64,000 nucleotides of DNA from Candidatus Binatia bacterium. GTDB taxonomy: Bacteria; Desulfobacterota; Binatia; UBA1149; JAJCZL01. The position numbers were made by a program, and so were the translations under genes. The notes under the pieces are model-generated. The model searched no databases and was not told the DNA's origin. It saw only the letters and a list, made by a program, of their open reading frames with translations. This document shows, in pieces, positions 52,923 to 60,703 of this stretch. The first letter of the stretch is position 1; each line of letters opens with the position of its first letter. The stretch spans positions 1 through 64,000 of the forward strand of contig JANQEO010000006.1 of the NCBI GenBank assembly GCA_028278325.1. Direction: 5' to 3'.

Positions 52923-53966
52923 GTGTTTAGTTCGATGGCCTGGCTGCTCATCAGAGCAACTGCGCGCGACTGCCACCTGCCGGCCGGCAGCGGCCGCCCA
53001 CCTGCGCCCAGGCGAGAAATTGCAGCACCGGCCAGACCGCTCGCTCCACCCCGTCGCGCCCCGACCAGACGCCCGAAGACGGCAAAGAAAATCCAGGTTC
53101 GGCGTGCAGAGCCAGCCAAGCCGCCTGAAGAGCCGCAGATCGAGCCACCCAGGCCGCCTGAGGAGCCGCAGGTCGAGCCTCCCGCAGAGCCTGCAGCCGA
53201 CGCCGAGTCCAAGCCTCCCTCGCCCCCGGAAGAACCGGCTCCGGCCCCGACAGGCGACGAGACCCCGTCCGAAACGGCTACCGCGCCCAGGGAAACCTGG
53301 ATCATGCACGGCGACCTGGTTCAGAGCCTGTACCAGGCCGGAGCGTTGTCGGTTCTGGCCCGCGGGCTACCCCAGCCTCAGGCCGTGTTCGCCGGCGGTT
53401 TCGCGGCGATCAACGCCTGCCTTCTGTGCGCCGGTGGCGCCAAGGCCATAGAGCGCGGCTGGGAAAAGCTGAGAAGCTCGCGGTTGCTGTTCGACAGCGG
53501 CCTACAGGGCCTCCCGGTGGTTGCGGCAATGCTCGGGGCCCATACCGACCTGGAGGATGTGCTGGGCCAAGCGGTGGACTTCGAGGCCGTGTGCGCCTCC
53601 CCCGTCGAGCTCCATCTGAGCGCGGGCAACGTCTACTTCTCGGCGGAGCTCATCGAGTCCGCTCAGCACGCCCGCGCCCTGACCGTCGCCGCCATACAAG
53701 AGAGCAGCCATGGCGAGGGGGTATGGAACAAGGCCATGGAGGAAGCCGCGGGTTTCGGGCCGGGGTCGGCCTTGCTGGTCGGAGTCCCGGAGACGGTGGA
53801 GGCACCGGCGGAGATTTCCATTCCCACCGCCCGCATCAACTACCAGACCCACGAACGGCCGAGGATGTTGGAGCTGATACTGCCCGGATGCGGCGTAGTC
53901 GAAAGACTGATCAACGACGGCCGGCGCGCGGCGGAGCGCTGGCTTCGCTACAACGAAAGGCGCTAG
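52923..53966 (+). CDS. Patatin-fold protein lacking the catalytic serine
   Basis: About 347 residues; the start (GTG 52923 or ATG 52935) is uncertain and the first 120 residues are Pro/Ala/Glu-rich. Residues about 125-310 align by eye with patatin-like phospholipases: WIMHGDLVQSLYQAGALSVL replaces the usual GGGARGAYQAGVL, and VFAGGFAAINACLL replaces the VVGTSAGAINA nucleophile elbow. The Ser nucleophile position is Gly, and the oxyanion-hole glycines are lost. DFEAVCASPVELHL matches the later patatin strand. It is probably a pseudoenzyme with a binding or regulatory role. Its 3' end overlaps the convergent gene by four nt. Confidence 0.7.
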   Translation: MFSSMAWLLIRATARDCHLPAGSGRPPAPRREIAAPARPLAPPRRAPTRRPKTAKKIQVRRAEPAKPPEEPQIEPPRPPEEPQVEPPAEPAADAESKPPSPPEEPAPAPTGDETPSETATAPRETWIMHGDLVQSLYQAGALSVLARGLPQPQAVFAGGFAAINACLLCAGGAKAIERGWEKLRSSRLLFDSGLQGLPVVAAMLGAHTDLEDVLGQAVDFEAVCASPVELHLSAGNVYFSAELIESAQHARALTVAAIQESSHGEGVWNKAMEEAAGFGPGSALLVGVPETVEAPAEISIPTARINYQTHERPRMLELILPGCGVVERLINDGRRAAERWLRYNERR

Positions 53967-54562
53967 CCGTCGGCTTTGTCGTCGTCGGCTTCGGCCTTCA
54001 GGCTCGCGATCGATCCGTAGAACTGGGCGTAGTAGAGGCTATCCTCGTAGTCGTCTTCCTGGGTCTGAAGCTGCACGACTGCGTATTCGGACTTGTCACC
54101 GGCGATGGCCACGAAGAACACCTCATGCAGCTTAAGCTCGCTCCCCTGCTTGGAAACGATCGTATAGGTCTTCATGTGATTGCTGCCGGGAACGTCCTCG
54201 ACCTTGCCCGGCTCGACGACAAAGGTGCCGCGGGATTCGACCTGTTGCTTGCGCGACAGCTCGGCCAGCTGATCAATCCCTTCGATACTGGCGTCCTCCG
54301 GAATGTCGACGGTAATGACTTTGACATGAACCCTGGTGTTGATGCGCGTAGCGTCGAGCCGTTCTGCGTAAACGAACTCCAGCCCTCTGGGCCCGGCAGC
54401 GACCTGGCGCCAGCCGTCGAAGGTCGGCGGCTTGAACTTGAACACCCCCAGGTCGTATTCCTCCTGCAGAACGACGAGCTGAGTGAACCCCTGAGCATGG
54501 GCTTGGGAAATCGGGGCCGCCACCATTGCGGCGAAGAAGAATGCTGCGAAGACGGATCTCAA
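53963..54562 (-). CDS. Exported protein of unknown function
   Basis: A 199-residue protein. I start it at TTG 54560-54562, preceded by GGGAGGT; the open frame extends to 54718 without support. The signal peptide spans about 1-23 (AAFFFAAMVAAPISQAHA). The mature part is beta-rich: KFKPPTFDGWRQVAAGPRGLEFVYAERLDATRI and VHVKVITVDIPEDASIEG, then FFVAIAGDKSEYAVVQLQT. This pattern resembles periplasmic lipid or signal-associated beta proteins but I cannot name a family. It ends next to the degenerate patatin gene. Confidence 0.75.
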   Translation of the reverse strand: MRSVFAAFFFAAMVAAPISQAHAQGFTQLVVLQEEYDLGVFKFKPPTFDGWRQVAAGPRGLEFVYAERLDATRINTRVHVKVITVDIPEDASIEGIDQLAELSRKQQVESRGTFVVEPGKVEDVPGSNHMKTYTIVSKQGSELKLHEVFFVAIAGDKSEYAVVQLQTQEDDYEDSLYYAQFYGSIASLKAEADDDKADG

Positions 54563-54615
54563 GGCTACCTCCCGATCTATGCTTGGCCTGCTGGAGCGCT
54601 GCGGGTCGGCGCCCA

Positions 54616-55959
54616 TTATGGCCCGGATACCGGTTCGCTGGTACCCGTGACGCGCAAGAGCGAGCTGATAAGCGGCAACATGTCGCCGCCCTTTGCGACG
54701 CAGTCGTCTGCAGCCCATTCAGCGGCCAGCCGGCGGGACTCTTCCGGGCTGTATCCTGCATGTACGATTACCGGCGTGTGACGCTTGTCGGCGAACGCCG
54801 GATCGGTGCGCAGAACGCTGCATACATGGCCCCCGTCGGCACCCGGAAGCCCTGCGTCGAGTACGATCGCGTCCACGGAATGATGGCGGAGCTTGGCCAG
54901 ACAATCCTCTGCGCTCGACGCCGTAACCACCTGGAAGCCGGTCTTGGACAGGTACATGGAGAGCAGGGTTCGCGCGTCGGCGGCGGCGTCGACGATCATG
55001 ACGGTCGGCCTGGCCTTGTGGGGAAGCTGACTGCGGCCTCCACTGGCGGCTGCTACCCTGCCGGGCAGTAGCCTGACCTCACGATCCATCACCTTCTCGA
55101 ATTCGGCCTGCAAGGCATCGCCCGCGCTCTTCGCTGACGGCGCACGCGTGGGGGCGCCCTCCGCAGGCTGCGTCGACACAGTCAGGGCTGGGTCAGGCGG
55201 CGCCACGGCCGCGGCACTCTCGGCCTCAGGCACCGGAACGGCGCTCTCGGCAGCTCCGTGGTCCGCCACCGGGGCCGGGCTGCGGTTGCTGTCGACGAGT
55301 ATCAGAAGACGGTCTTCGAGCTCTCTCACCCGCCGATCACGCTCGGCAGCGACCCGCGCAAGCTCAGACACTACTTGAGATAGCTCCTCGACCCGCCTGG
55401 AAAGGTGCGCAAAACTCTCGTCCATGCGGTCCATCATCACGGCCAGCACTTCGCCGAAAGGTGTGGGCGAATCAGCACCTAGGGGCGCTGCAGGAGCTTC
55501 GGGTTCCGGCGGGGACGCGGAAGGCCCCGCGGCCTCGACCGACTCGGGTGTCACGCTGACGTAGCGTTCGTTTACCAACCTGGCGATGGCGCCTTCGAGG
55601 CGGTCGAGCCTGTCCTTATAAGTGTCGCCTGAGAGTCCCCCAGCTTGGTCGCCGGACAACTCGGGCTCACCGAGCTGTTGTTCGATGGTTTCGATTCGCT
55701 CGGTCTGAGCTTCGAGAACGTCGGTCAGTTCGGACAGGATGTCGCCGGCCTGGTCCATCTCGGAGCCGAAGTCCGACATCTCGTCCGCGCCCTGCCCGGC
55801 CGCGTCGGCGGCATCCGGCTGGGCGCCTTCTTCGTCGCCGAGGCGCGCGAGTAGATCTTCGATCTGATGGCGCAGCTGCTCGACGGCGTCGCTTGCACGC
55901 AACGTCTCGAGCGCCTCTATGACTTCTTTAGACCAACCGCTGGAACGGCCCGTTCCCAT
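54616..55959 (-). CDS. Coiled-coil protein with a C-terminal receiver-like domain
   Basis: A 447-residue protein. Residues 1-50, 68-130 and 175-220 form helices and coiled coils (LSELTDVLEAQTERIETIEQQ; HLSRRVEELSQVVSELARV), linked by Pro/Ala-rich stretches. Residues about 318-440 form a receiver-like domain. The phospho-Asp (D368 in AIVLDAGLPGADG) and Lys (K423) remain, but the second acidic residue of the first pair is Ala (IVDAAADAR) and the usual Thr/Ser is Ala (VIVHAGYS). It may be phosphorylation-independent. The upstream palindrome (55996-56011) and the TTGACT box suggest a regulated promoter. Confidence 0.8.
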   Translation of the reverse strand: MGTGRSSGWSKEVIEALETLRASDAVEQLRHQIEDLLARLGDEEGAQPDAADAAGQGADEMSDFGSEMDQAGDILSELTDVLEAQTERIETIEQQLGEPELSGDQAGGLSGDTYKDRLDRLEGAIARLVNERYVSVTPESVEAAGPSASPPEPEAPAAPLGADSPTPFGEVLAVMMDRMDESFAHLSRRVEELSQVVSELARVAAERDRRVRELEDRLLILVDSNRSPAPVADHGAAESAVPVPEAESAAAVAPPDPALTVSTQPAEGAPTRAPSAKSAGDALQAEFEKVMDREVRLLPGRVAAASGGRSQLPHKARPTVMIVDAAADARTLLSMYLSKTGFQVVTASSAEDCLAKLRHHSVDAIVLDAGLPGADGGHVCSVLRTDPAFADKRHTPVIVHAGYSPEESRRLAAEWAADDCVAKGGDMLPLISSLLRVTGTSEPVSGP

Positions 55960-55995
55960 CCGTGCCCCATGCGACGCAGCAATGGCCGCATCTGA

Positions 55996-56027
55996 TTGGG
56001 TAAATACCCAAGAGGCACTCTAGTCAA
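55996..56027 (-). promoter_or_regulatory. Promoter with palindromic operator
   Basis: On the minus strand TTGACT (56022-56027) and TATTTA (56001-56006) are separated by 15 nt, slightly short. The -10 lies within a palindrome TTGGGTA-AA-TACCCAA (55996-56011, 7-bp arms). This looks like a repressor site over a sigma-70 promoter for the coiled-coil receiver gene starting at 55959. Confidence 0.45.
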
Positions 56028-56040
56028 ACGGCTCTCGCGC

Positions 56041-56586
56041 CTAAGCGCCTTCTCGCGCCTGCGTATAGTTACCGCGCGGAAGTGTGGGCAGGTTCATGAT
56101 CTCGCGGGGAAAGAAATCGACGACGTAGTTGACGATATCCTTGACCGATATGACACCCACGGCAGCCCCCGCCTTGTCGACGAGGGGAATGTGCCTGTAG
56201 CCGCCCACGCTCATCTTGTTGAGCGCGTAAGCGATCGAATCCGTCATGCGCAGCGACTCGGGGTCAGAGGTCATCACCTTGCGCACGGCCGTCTTGGCCG
56301 GATCGATGCCCTTGCCCACTATCTGGGAGAGCACGTCGCGTTCGGTGAAGATGCCTTTCAGCTTTCCGGCCCTCGCCACGAGAACGCAGCCGATGCGTTC
56401 GGTCTGCATGATAGTGACGGCCTCGAGCGCGGGAGCCTGAGGTTCGACCACCACCGGCGCGCGAGGCTCCAGGACGGAGATCGGCTGACGCAACATGTCG
56501 GAATCGAAGACGCGGCTGCGCTCGCCCTCCTCGTACTCCTTGATCGTCTCGTCTATGTAATCGCCGACAGGATCCTTATCGTCCAT
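56041..56586 (-). CDS. CBS-domain-pair protein
   Basis: A 181-residue protein with two CBS domains (about 45-100 and 108-170): VTIMQTERIGCVLVARAGKLKGIFTERDVLS and IAYALNKMSVGGYRHIPLVDKAGAAVGVISVKDIVNYV. A 45-residue N-terminal extension precedes them. CBS pairs bind adenosyl ligands and often regulate enzymes or channels. GGAGGGG precedes the ATG. It lies 21 nt after the korB stop on the same strand, so it may be transcribed with korAB and sense energy state; this is inference. Confidence 0.9.
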   Translation of the reverse strand: MDDKDPVGDYIDETIKEYEEGERSRVFDSDMLRQPISVLEPRAPVVVEPQAPALEAVTIMQTERIGCVLVARAGKLKGIFTERDVLSQIVGKGIDPAKTAVRKVMTSDPESLRMTDSIAYALNKMSVGGYRHIPLVDKAGAAVGVISVKDIVNYVVDFFPREIMNLPTLPRGNYTQAREGA

Positions 56587-56607
56587 CAGATAGCCCCTCC
56601 AGGGCGG

Positions 56608-57621
56608 CTACTCTACTACCCAAGTGTCGCCACTTGCAAAGAGACCGTCAAAGTCCGGGCTGCCGCCCTTGGGAGCGGCCCCTGAAATCTGGTCGTTTAC
56701 GACATCGTCGTAGGTCGGCTTCTCGATGGCCCTGAGAACCCCGAGGGGGACCGGGAAGGTCGGCCGCTCGAGCCGGGTGAGGAAGAAGCTCAAAGCTTCG
56801 TTCGTTTCGTCGTGCACGAGGATCTCTGACTCGTCGACATCGCCGACGTCAACCACCTCGGGTCCCATGTTGCTGTCGAGACGTATACGCTTGTTGCCGT
56901 CCTTGCCGAAGGCCAGCGGCTTGCCGTGCTCGAGGAGCAACTGGTTCTCTTCTTCCTGGCCGCGCTCGGTAACGTCGGCAAAGGCTCCATCGTTGAACAC
57001 GGGACAGTTCTGAAGGATCTCGACGAAGGACGTCCCTCTGTGCTGCACCGCTCGGTGAAGAACCGACTGAAGGTGGGCCGCCTTCACGTCGACCGTTCGC
57101 GCCACAAAGGTGGCATCAGCACCTAACGCGACAGAAGCAACGTCGAAGGGATGGTCGGGGACGCCCATGGGGCTGGACTTGGTCTTGAGCCCTTCCTTGC
57201 TCGTCGGCGAGTACTGCCCCTTCGTGAGCCCGTAGATCTGATTGTTGAACAGCAGGATGTTTACATCGAGGTTGCGGCGCAGGATGTGTATCAAGTGGTT
57301 GCCGCCGATGCTCAAGCCGTCGCCGTCACCGGTCACTATCCACACGGACAACTCCGGGCGCGATGCCTTCAGCCCCATCGCAAGGGCGGGTGCTCTGCCG
57401 TGGATGGAGTGAAAGCCGTAGGTGTTCATGTAGTAGGGAAAGCGCGAAGAGCAGCCGATTCCCGAGATGATGACTATGCGCTCTCTTGGTATGCCGACTT
57501 CCGGCAACACCTTCTGCACCTGCGACAGGATCGCATAGTCGCCGCAGCCGGGGCACCAACGTACGTCCTGATCGCTGACGAAGTCCTTTCTGGTGAGCTT
57601 TGTGGCTTCTTCTGCACTCAT
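56608..57621 (-). CDS. korB: 2-oxoacid:ferredoxin oxidoreductase beta subunit
   Basis: A 337-residue TPP-binding subunit. WCPGCGDYAILSQVQKVL at about 22-39, GIGCSSRFPYYMNTYGFHSIHGR and GDGDGLSIGGNHLIHILRRN are the TPP and Mg sites of KorB/PorB. Four cluster-coordinating Cys are partly present (CPGC, GCSS and C in the middle). The ATG overlaps the alpha-subunit stop (ATGA). With the alpha subunit it oxidises 2-oxoglutarate or another 2-oxoacid to acyl-CoA with ferredoxin reduction, or reverses this. The 2-oxoglutarate assignment is by likeness only. Confidence 0.92.
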   Translation of the reverse strand: MSAEEATKLTRKDFVSDQDVRWCPGCGDYAILSQVQKVLPEVGIPRERIVIISGIGCSSRFPYYMNTYGFHSIHGRAPALAMGLKASRPELSVWIVTGDGDGLSIGGNHLIHILRRNLDVNILLFNNQIYGLTKGQYSPTSKEGLKTKSSPMGVPDHPFDVASVALGADATFVARTVDVKAAHLQSVLHRAVQHRGTSFVEILQNCPVFNDGAFADVTERGQEEENQLLLEHGKPLAFGKDGNKRIRLDSNMGPEVVDVGDVDESEILVHDETNEALSFFLTRLERPTFPVPLGVLRAIEKPTYDDVVNDQISGAAPKGGSPDFDGLFASGDTWVVE

Positions 57622-59480
57622 GAGGATGACCCCATCACCGAACGGATTCGGTCCGTGAGTTCGTCTACGCCGAAGGGCTGGCCCTGCACCTTGCTTAGCG
57701 GAATCGCGTCAACCAGGAAGCGGTCCCTGAGTATGCGCACGAGCTGGCCCAAGTTGAGTTCCGGTACGACGATCTTCTTGAACCGTTTGAAGATCTTGTC
57801 GAGATCCATGGGCAGAGGGTTGAGCCAACGCAGGTGGAGATGCCCCGCGGCAGTGCCTTCATCGTTGAGCCGCGTGACCGTCTCGGAGATCGCGCCGTAG
57901 GTCGACCCCCAGCCAACGACCAACAGTTCTCCGAGTTCGCTTCCCTCTACTTTTGCCGGAGGCAAGTCATAGGCAATGCCTTCGATCTTGCTGGCACGAA
58001 CCCTCACCATCTTTTCGTGGTTGTCCGGATCGTAACTGATGTTTCCGCTGTCGTAGTCCTTCTCGATTCCGCCGACGCGGTGTTCGAGCCCGGAGAAGCC
58101 GGGGACAACCCAGGGTCGCGCCAAAGTGTCCTCGTTGCGCAGGTAAGGATGGAAGCCTATGGGGCGGGTCCAGAACTTGGCCTCGATGTCGGGCAGCTCG
58201 TCAAACTTTGGAATCCGCCAGGGCTCGGCGCCATTGGCCAGATATCCGTCCGAAAGTAGGTAGACGGGCGTCATATACTTTATGGCGATGCGAACCGCCT
58301 CGAAGGCCGCATAGAAACAGTCGCCCGGCGTCTGAGGCGCGACCACGGCCACGGGCGACTCCCCGTTGCGACCGTACATGCACTGCAAGAGATCGGCCTG
58401 CTCGGTCTTGGTCGGCAATCCGGTGCTTGGGCCGCCTCGTTGCACGTTGACCACGATCAGCGGCAGCTCGACCATGACTGCGAGACCGATGGCCTCCGCT
58501 TTGAGTGCTATGCCCGGACCGCTGGAGGTCGTCACGCCGATCGAACCGCCGAATGACGCGCCCAGGGCCGAGCAGACACCGGCTATCTCGTCTTCGGCCT
58601 GAACGGTCAGCACGTCGAAGTCCTTGTGCGAGGCCAGCTCGTGCAAGATGTCGCTGGCCGGAGTGATCGGGTAGCTGCCGAGAAATAAGCGCTTGTCGGC
58701 CTTGCCCGCCGCGGCGATGAGTCCGTAGGAGAGCGCCTTGTTCCCGGTGATGCTCGTGTACATCCCCGGCTCGATGGTAGCGGGCGGCACCTTGTAGCTG
58801 GCCGCGAACAGCTCGGTAGTCTCGCCGAAGTTCCATCCCGCCTTGAAGACCTTGACGTTCGCCTCGACCAGGGCGGGAGACTTGGCGAACTTCGATTCCA
58901 CCCACTCGATGGTCTTTTCCGTCGGGCGGTTGAACAGCCACGAGCACAGCCCTAGTGCGAAGAAGTTCTTGCAGCGCACGACGGTCTTGTTCGGCAGCCC
59001 CATGTCGGCGATGGCCTGAGTCGTGAGCTTGGTAATCGGAATCTTGTAGACCTGATAGCGTGACAGCCTCTCGTCTTCGAGAGGATCGCCTTCGAACTGC
59101 GCTTTGCGAATGTTGGCCTGAGTGAATGCGTCGGTGTCGACGATCAGGATGCCGCCCTCGACGAGGTCGTTGAGGTTGACGGCCAGCGCCGCGGGGTTCA
59201 TCGCGACCAGCACGTCCGGGCTATCCCCCGGCGTCATGATGGACTTGCTCGAGAAGTTGAGCTGGAACCCGCTCACCCCCGCAAGGGTGCCTGCCGGTGC
59301 CCTTATCTCTGCAGGAAAGTCGGGCAGCGTCGATATGTCGTTACCGGCCAGCGCGGACTCGTTGGTGAACTGGGTGCCCGTAAGCTGCATGCCGTCGCCG
59401 GAGTCTCCGGCGAAGCGAATGACGACGGTCGAACGCTCTTCAACCGGCTTGGACGAAGGCGTCGTGGACAACTCTGGCAT
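57618..59480 (-). CDS. korA: 2-oxoacid:ferredoxin oxidoreductase alpha subunit (gamma-alpha fusion)
   Basis: A 620-residue protein. The N-terminal 190 residues are the gamma-like domain (RFAGDSGDGMQLTGTQF, FPAEIRAPAGTLAGVSGFQ). The rest is the alpha domain: GNKALSYGLIAAAGKADKRLFLGSYPITPASDILH, EDEIAGVCSALGASFGG and SGPGIALKAEAIGLA. This gamma-alpha fusion with a separate KorB is the usual two-subunit KOR layout. A candidate promoter lies at 59542-59569. It feeds reduced ferredoxin and acyl-CoA into central metabolism. Confidence 0.92.
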   Translation of the reverse strand: MPELSTTPSSKPVEERSTVVIRFAGDSGDGMQLTGTQFTNESALAGNDISTLPDFPAEIRAPAGTLAGVSGFQLNFSSKSIMTPGDSPDVLVAMNPAALAVNLNDLVEGGILIVDTDAFTQANIRKAQFEGDPLEDERLSRYQVYKIPITKLTTQAIADMGLPNKTVVRCKNFFALGLCSWLFNRPTEKTIEWVESKFAKSPALVEANVKVFKAGWNFGETTELFAASYKVPPATIEPGMYTSITGNKALSYGLIAAAGKADKRLFLGSYPITPASDILHELASHKDFDVLTVQAEDEIAGVCSALGASFGGSIGVTTSSGPGIALKAEAIGLAVMVELPLIVVNVQRGGPSTGLPTKTEQADLLQCMYGRNGESPVAVVAPQTPGDCFYAAFEAVRIAIKYMTPVYLLSDGYLANGAEPWRIPKFDELPDIEAKFWTRPIGFHPYLRNEDTLARPWVVPGFSGLEHRVGGIEKDYDSGNISYDPDNHEKMVRVRASKIEGIAYDLPPAKVEGSELGELLVVGWGSTYGAISETVTRLNDEGTAAGHLHLRWLNPLPMDLDKIFKRFKKIVVPELNLGQLVRILRDRFLVDAIPLSKVQGQPFGVDELTDRIRSVMGSSS

Positions 59481-59541
59481 CTTCTTCCGCTATCCTCCCG
59501 ATCGGCTCTGCGCGCCCCCCACGCATTCGCAGGTCTTAAAC

Positions 59542-59569
59542 CCTATAGAAGGCAACTGTATGGCTTCAA
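59542..59569 (-). promoter_or_regulatory. Candidate promoter of the kor operon
   Basis: On the minus strand TTGAAG (59564-59569) and TATAGG (59542-59547) are 16 nt apart, about 60 nt before the korA start. An AT-rich stretch (59570-59595) lies just upstream, unlike the high-GC surroundings, and could be an activator or Rrf2-type regulator site. Confidence 0.4.
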
Positions 59570-59656
59570 GATTAAGATATCAAATATATTATCGGGATTT
59601 CGTTGCGCTCTGCTAATCTTTCGGCAGGCGCCAGGAGGGCCGGTGGGCCCGGAGAA

Positions 59657-60619
59657 TCACGCGTTGACGGCTTGGCGCACCGGTTCTTCGGCCACGACCT
59701 CGTCCGGCCTCGTCTTCCAGCGCCTGTGACCCCAGTTCCATTGCTCGGGGTGGCGCCGGACCGCATCTTCGATCTCTTTCGTGTAGCGCTCGGTCAACGC
59801 GCGCACCTTGTCTTCCCTCGAGGACAGTCCCGCCGCGGGCGAGCCGGGGCCCCCGGGCCGTATCGGCTCGCTGACGTCCAATGCCAACCTGTCGCCGTCC
59901 CACACCGCGAACATCGGTAGCACCGGAAGCCCCGAAGCCAGGGAAAGGCGCGCCATCACCGTCGAGGTGCAGGCCGGAGTTCCGAACATGTCCACAAAGA
60001 TGCCGCGGCCGGCGCGCTGGTTCTGGTCCAACGCAATGGCGACGGTTCCTCCCGAATTCAACACCCGAAGAGCCGTACGCATGCCCGCGGTTCGTTGCAG
60101 GACCTCGACGCCTGCGGCACGCCGGCGGCCGTCATAAAAACGCTCGAAGAAGCGGTTACGAAAGCCACGATGCAATACGGCAAACTGCGGCGTGAAGCGG
60201 GCCACCAGACGGGCCATCAACTCGAAGTTGCCGAGGTGCGCGGTAAGAACGAGCAATCCGCTGTCGCCTGCTCGCGCCCTGTTGAACGCTTCCAGGGCGG
60301 GCTGCGCACGGGCGAGAGCATCCTCGTCAGTGAGTGAATGTGCGTGAGCGACTTCGGCTGCCAAACGCCCCCAATAAGCCGCCGCGACCCGAACGCTACG
60401 AGCGATCTCGTCATCGCTGAGTTCCGGGAAGGCCCGGCGGATATTGGCCTCTATCACCTCTCCCCTCGTCGTCCTCATGATGACGGACGAGACCGGGGCA
60501 AGTACGGCCCTGAGTAGCCTAAGAGGAGTCCAGCCCGCCACACCCCATAGAATGCGAACGCCAACGTAGGCTACAAAGTCGCGGATGGCCGGCACCAGCG
60601 AAGTGTAGGCATGGCTCAT
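59657..60619 (-). CDS. LpxL/HtrB-type lipid A acyltransferase
   Basis: A 320-residue inner-membrane acyltransferase with one N-terminal membrane-associated segment. The catalytic HX4E motif is HLGNFE (about 127-132), and GGTVAIALDQNQRAGRGIFVDMFG and the final WNWGHRRWKTRP are typical of the family. It transfers secondary acyl chains to Kdo-lipid A or similar acceptors. This indicates a Gram-negative outer membrane with lipid A. Single gene, minus strand. The precise acyl position cannot be told. Confidence 0.9.
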   Translation of the reverse strand: MSHAYTSLVPAIRDFVAYVGVRILWGVAGWTPLRLLRAVLAPVSSVIMRTTRGEVIEANIRRAFPELSDDEIARSVRVAAAYWGRLAAEVAHAHSLTDEDALARAQPALEAFNRARAGDSGLLVLTAHLGNFELMARLVARFTPQFAVLHRGFRNRFFERFYDGRRRAAGVEVLQRTAGMRTALRVLNSGGTVAIALDQNQRAGRGIFVDMFGTPACTSTVMARLSLASGLPVLPMFAVWDGDRLALDVSEPIRPGGPGSPAAGLSSREDKVRALTERYTKEIEDAVRRHPEQWNWGHRRWKTRPDEVVAEEPVRQAVNA

Positions 60620-60703
60620 GGAAAGACGCCAGCGGTGCCTGCCGTGCGGGACGACCGCTACCTTGTGGGAGCATCAAGGCCCTGCTAAGCGTTTAAGTTG
60701 TCT

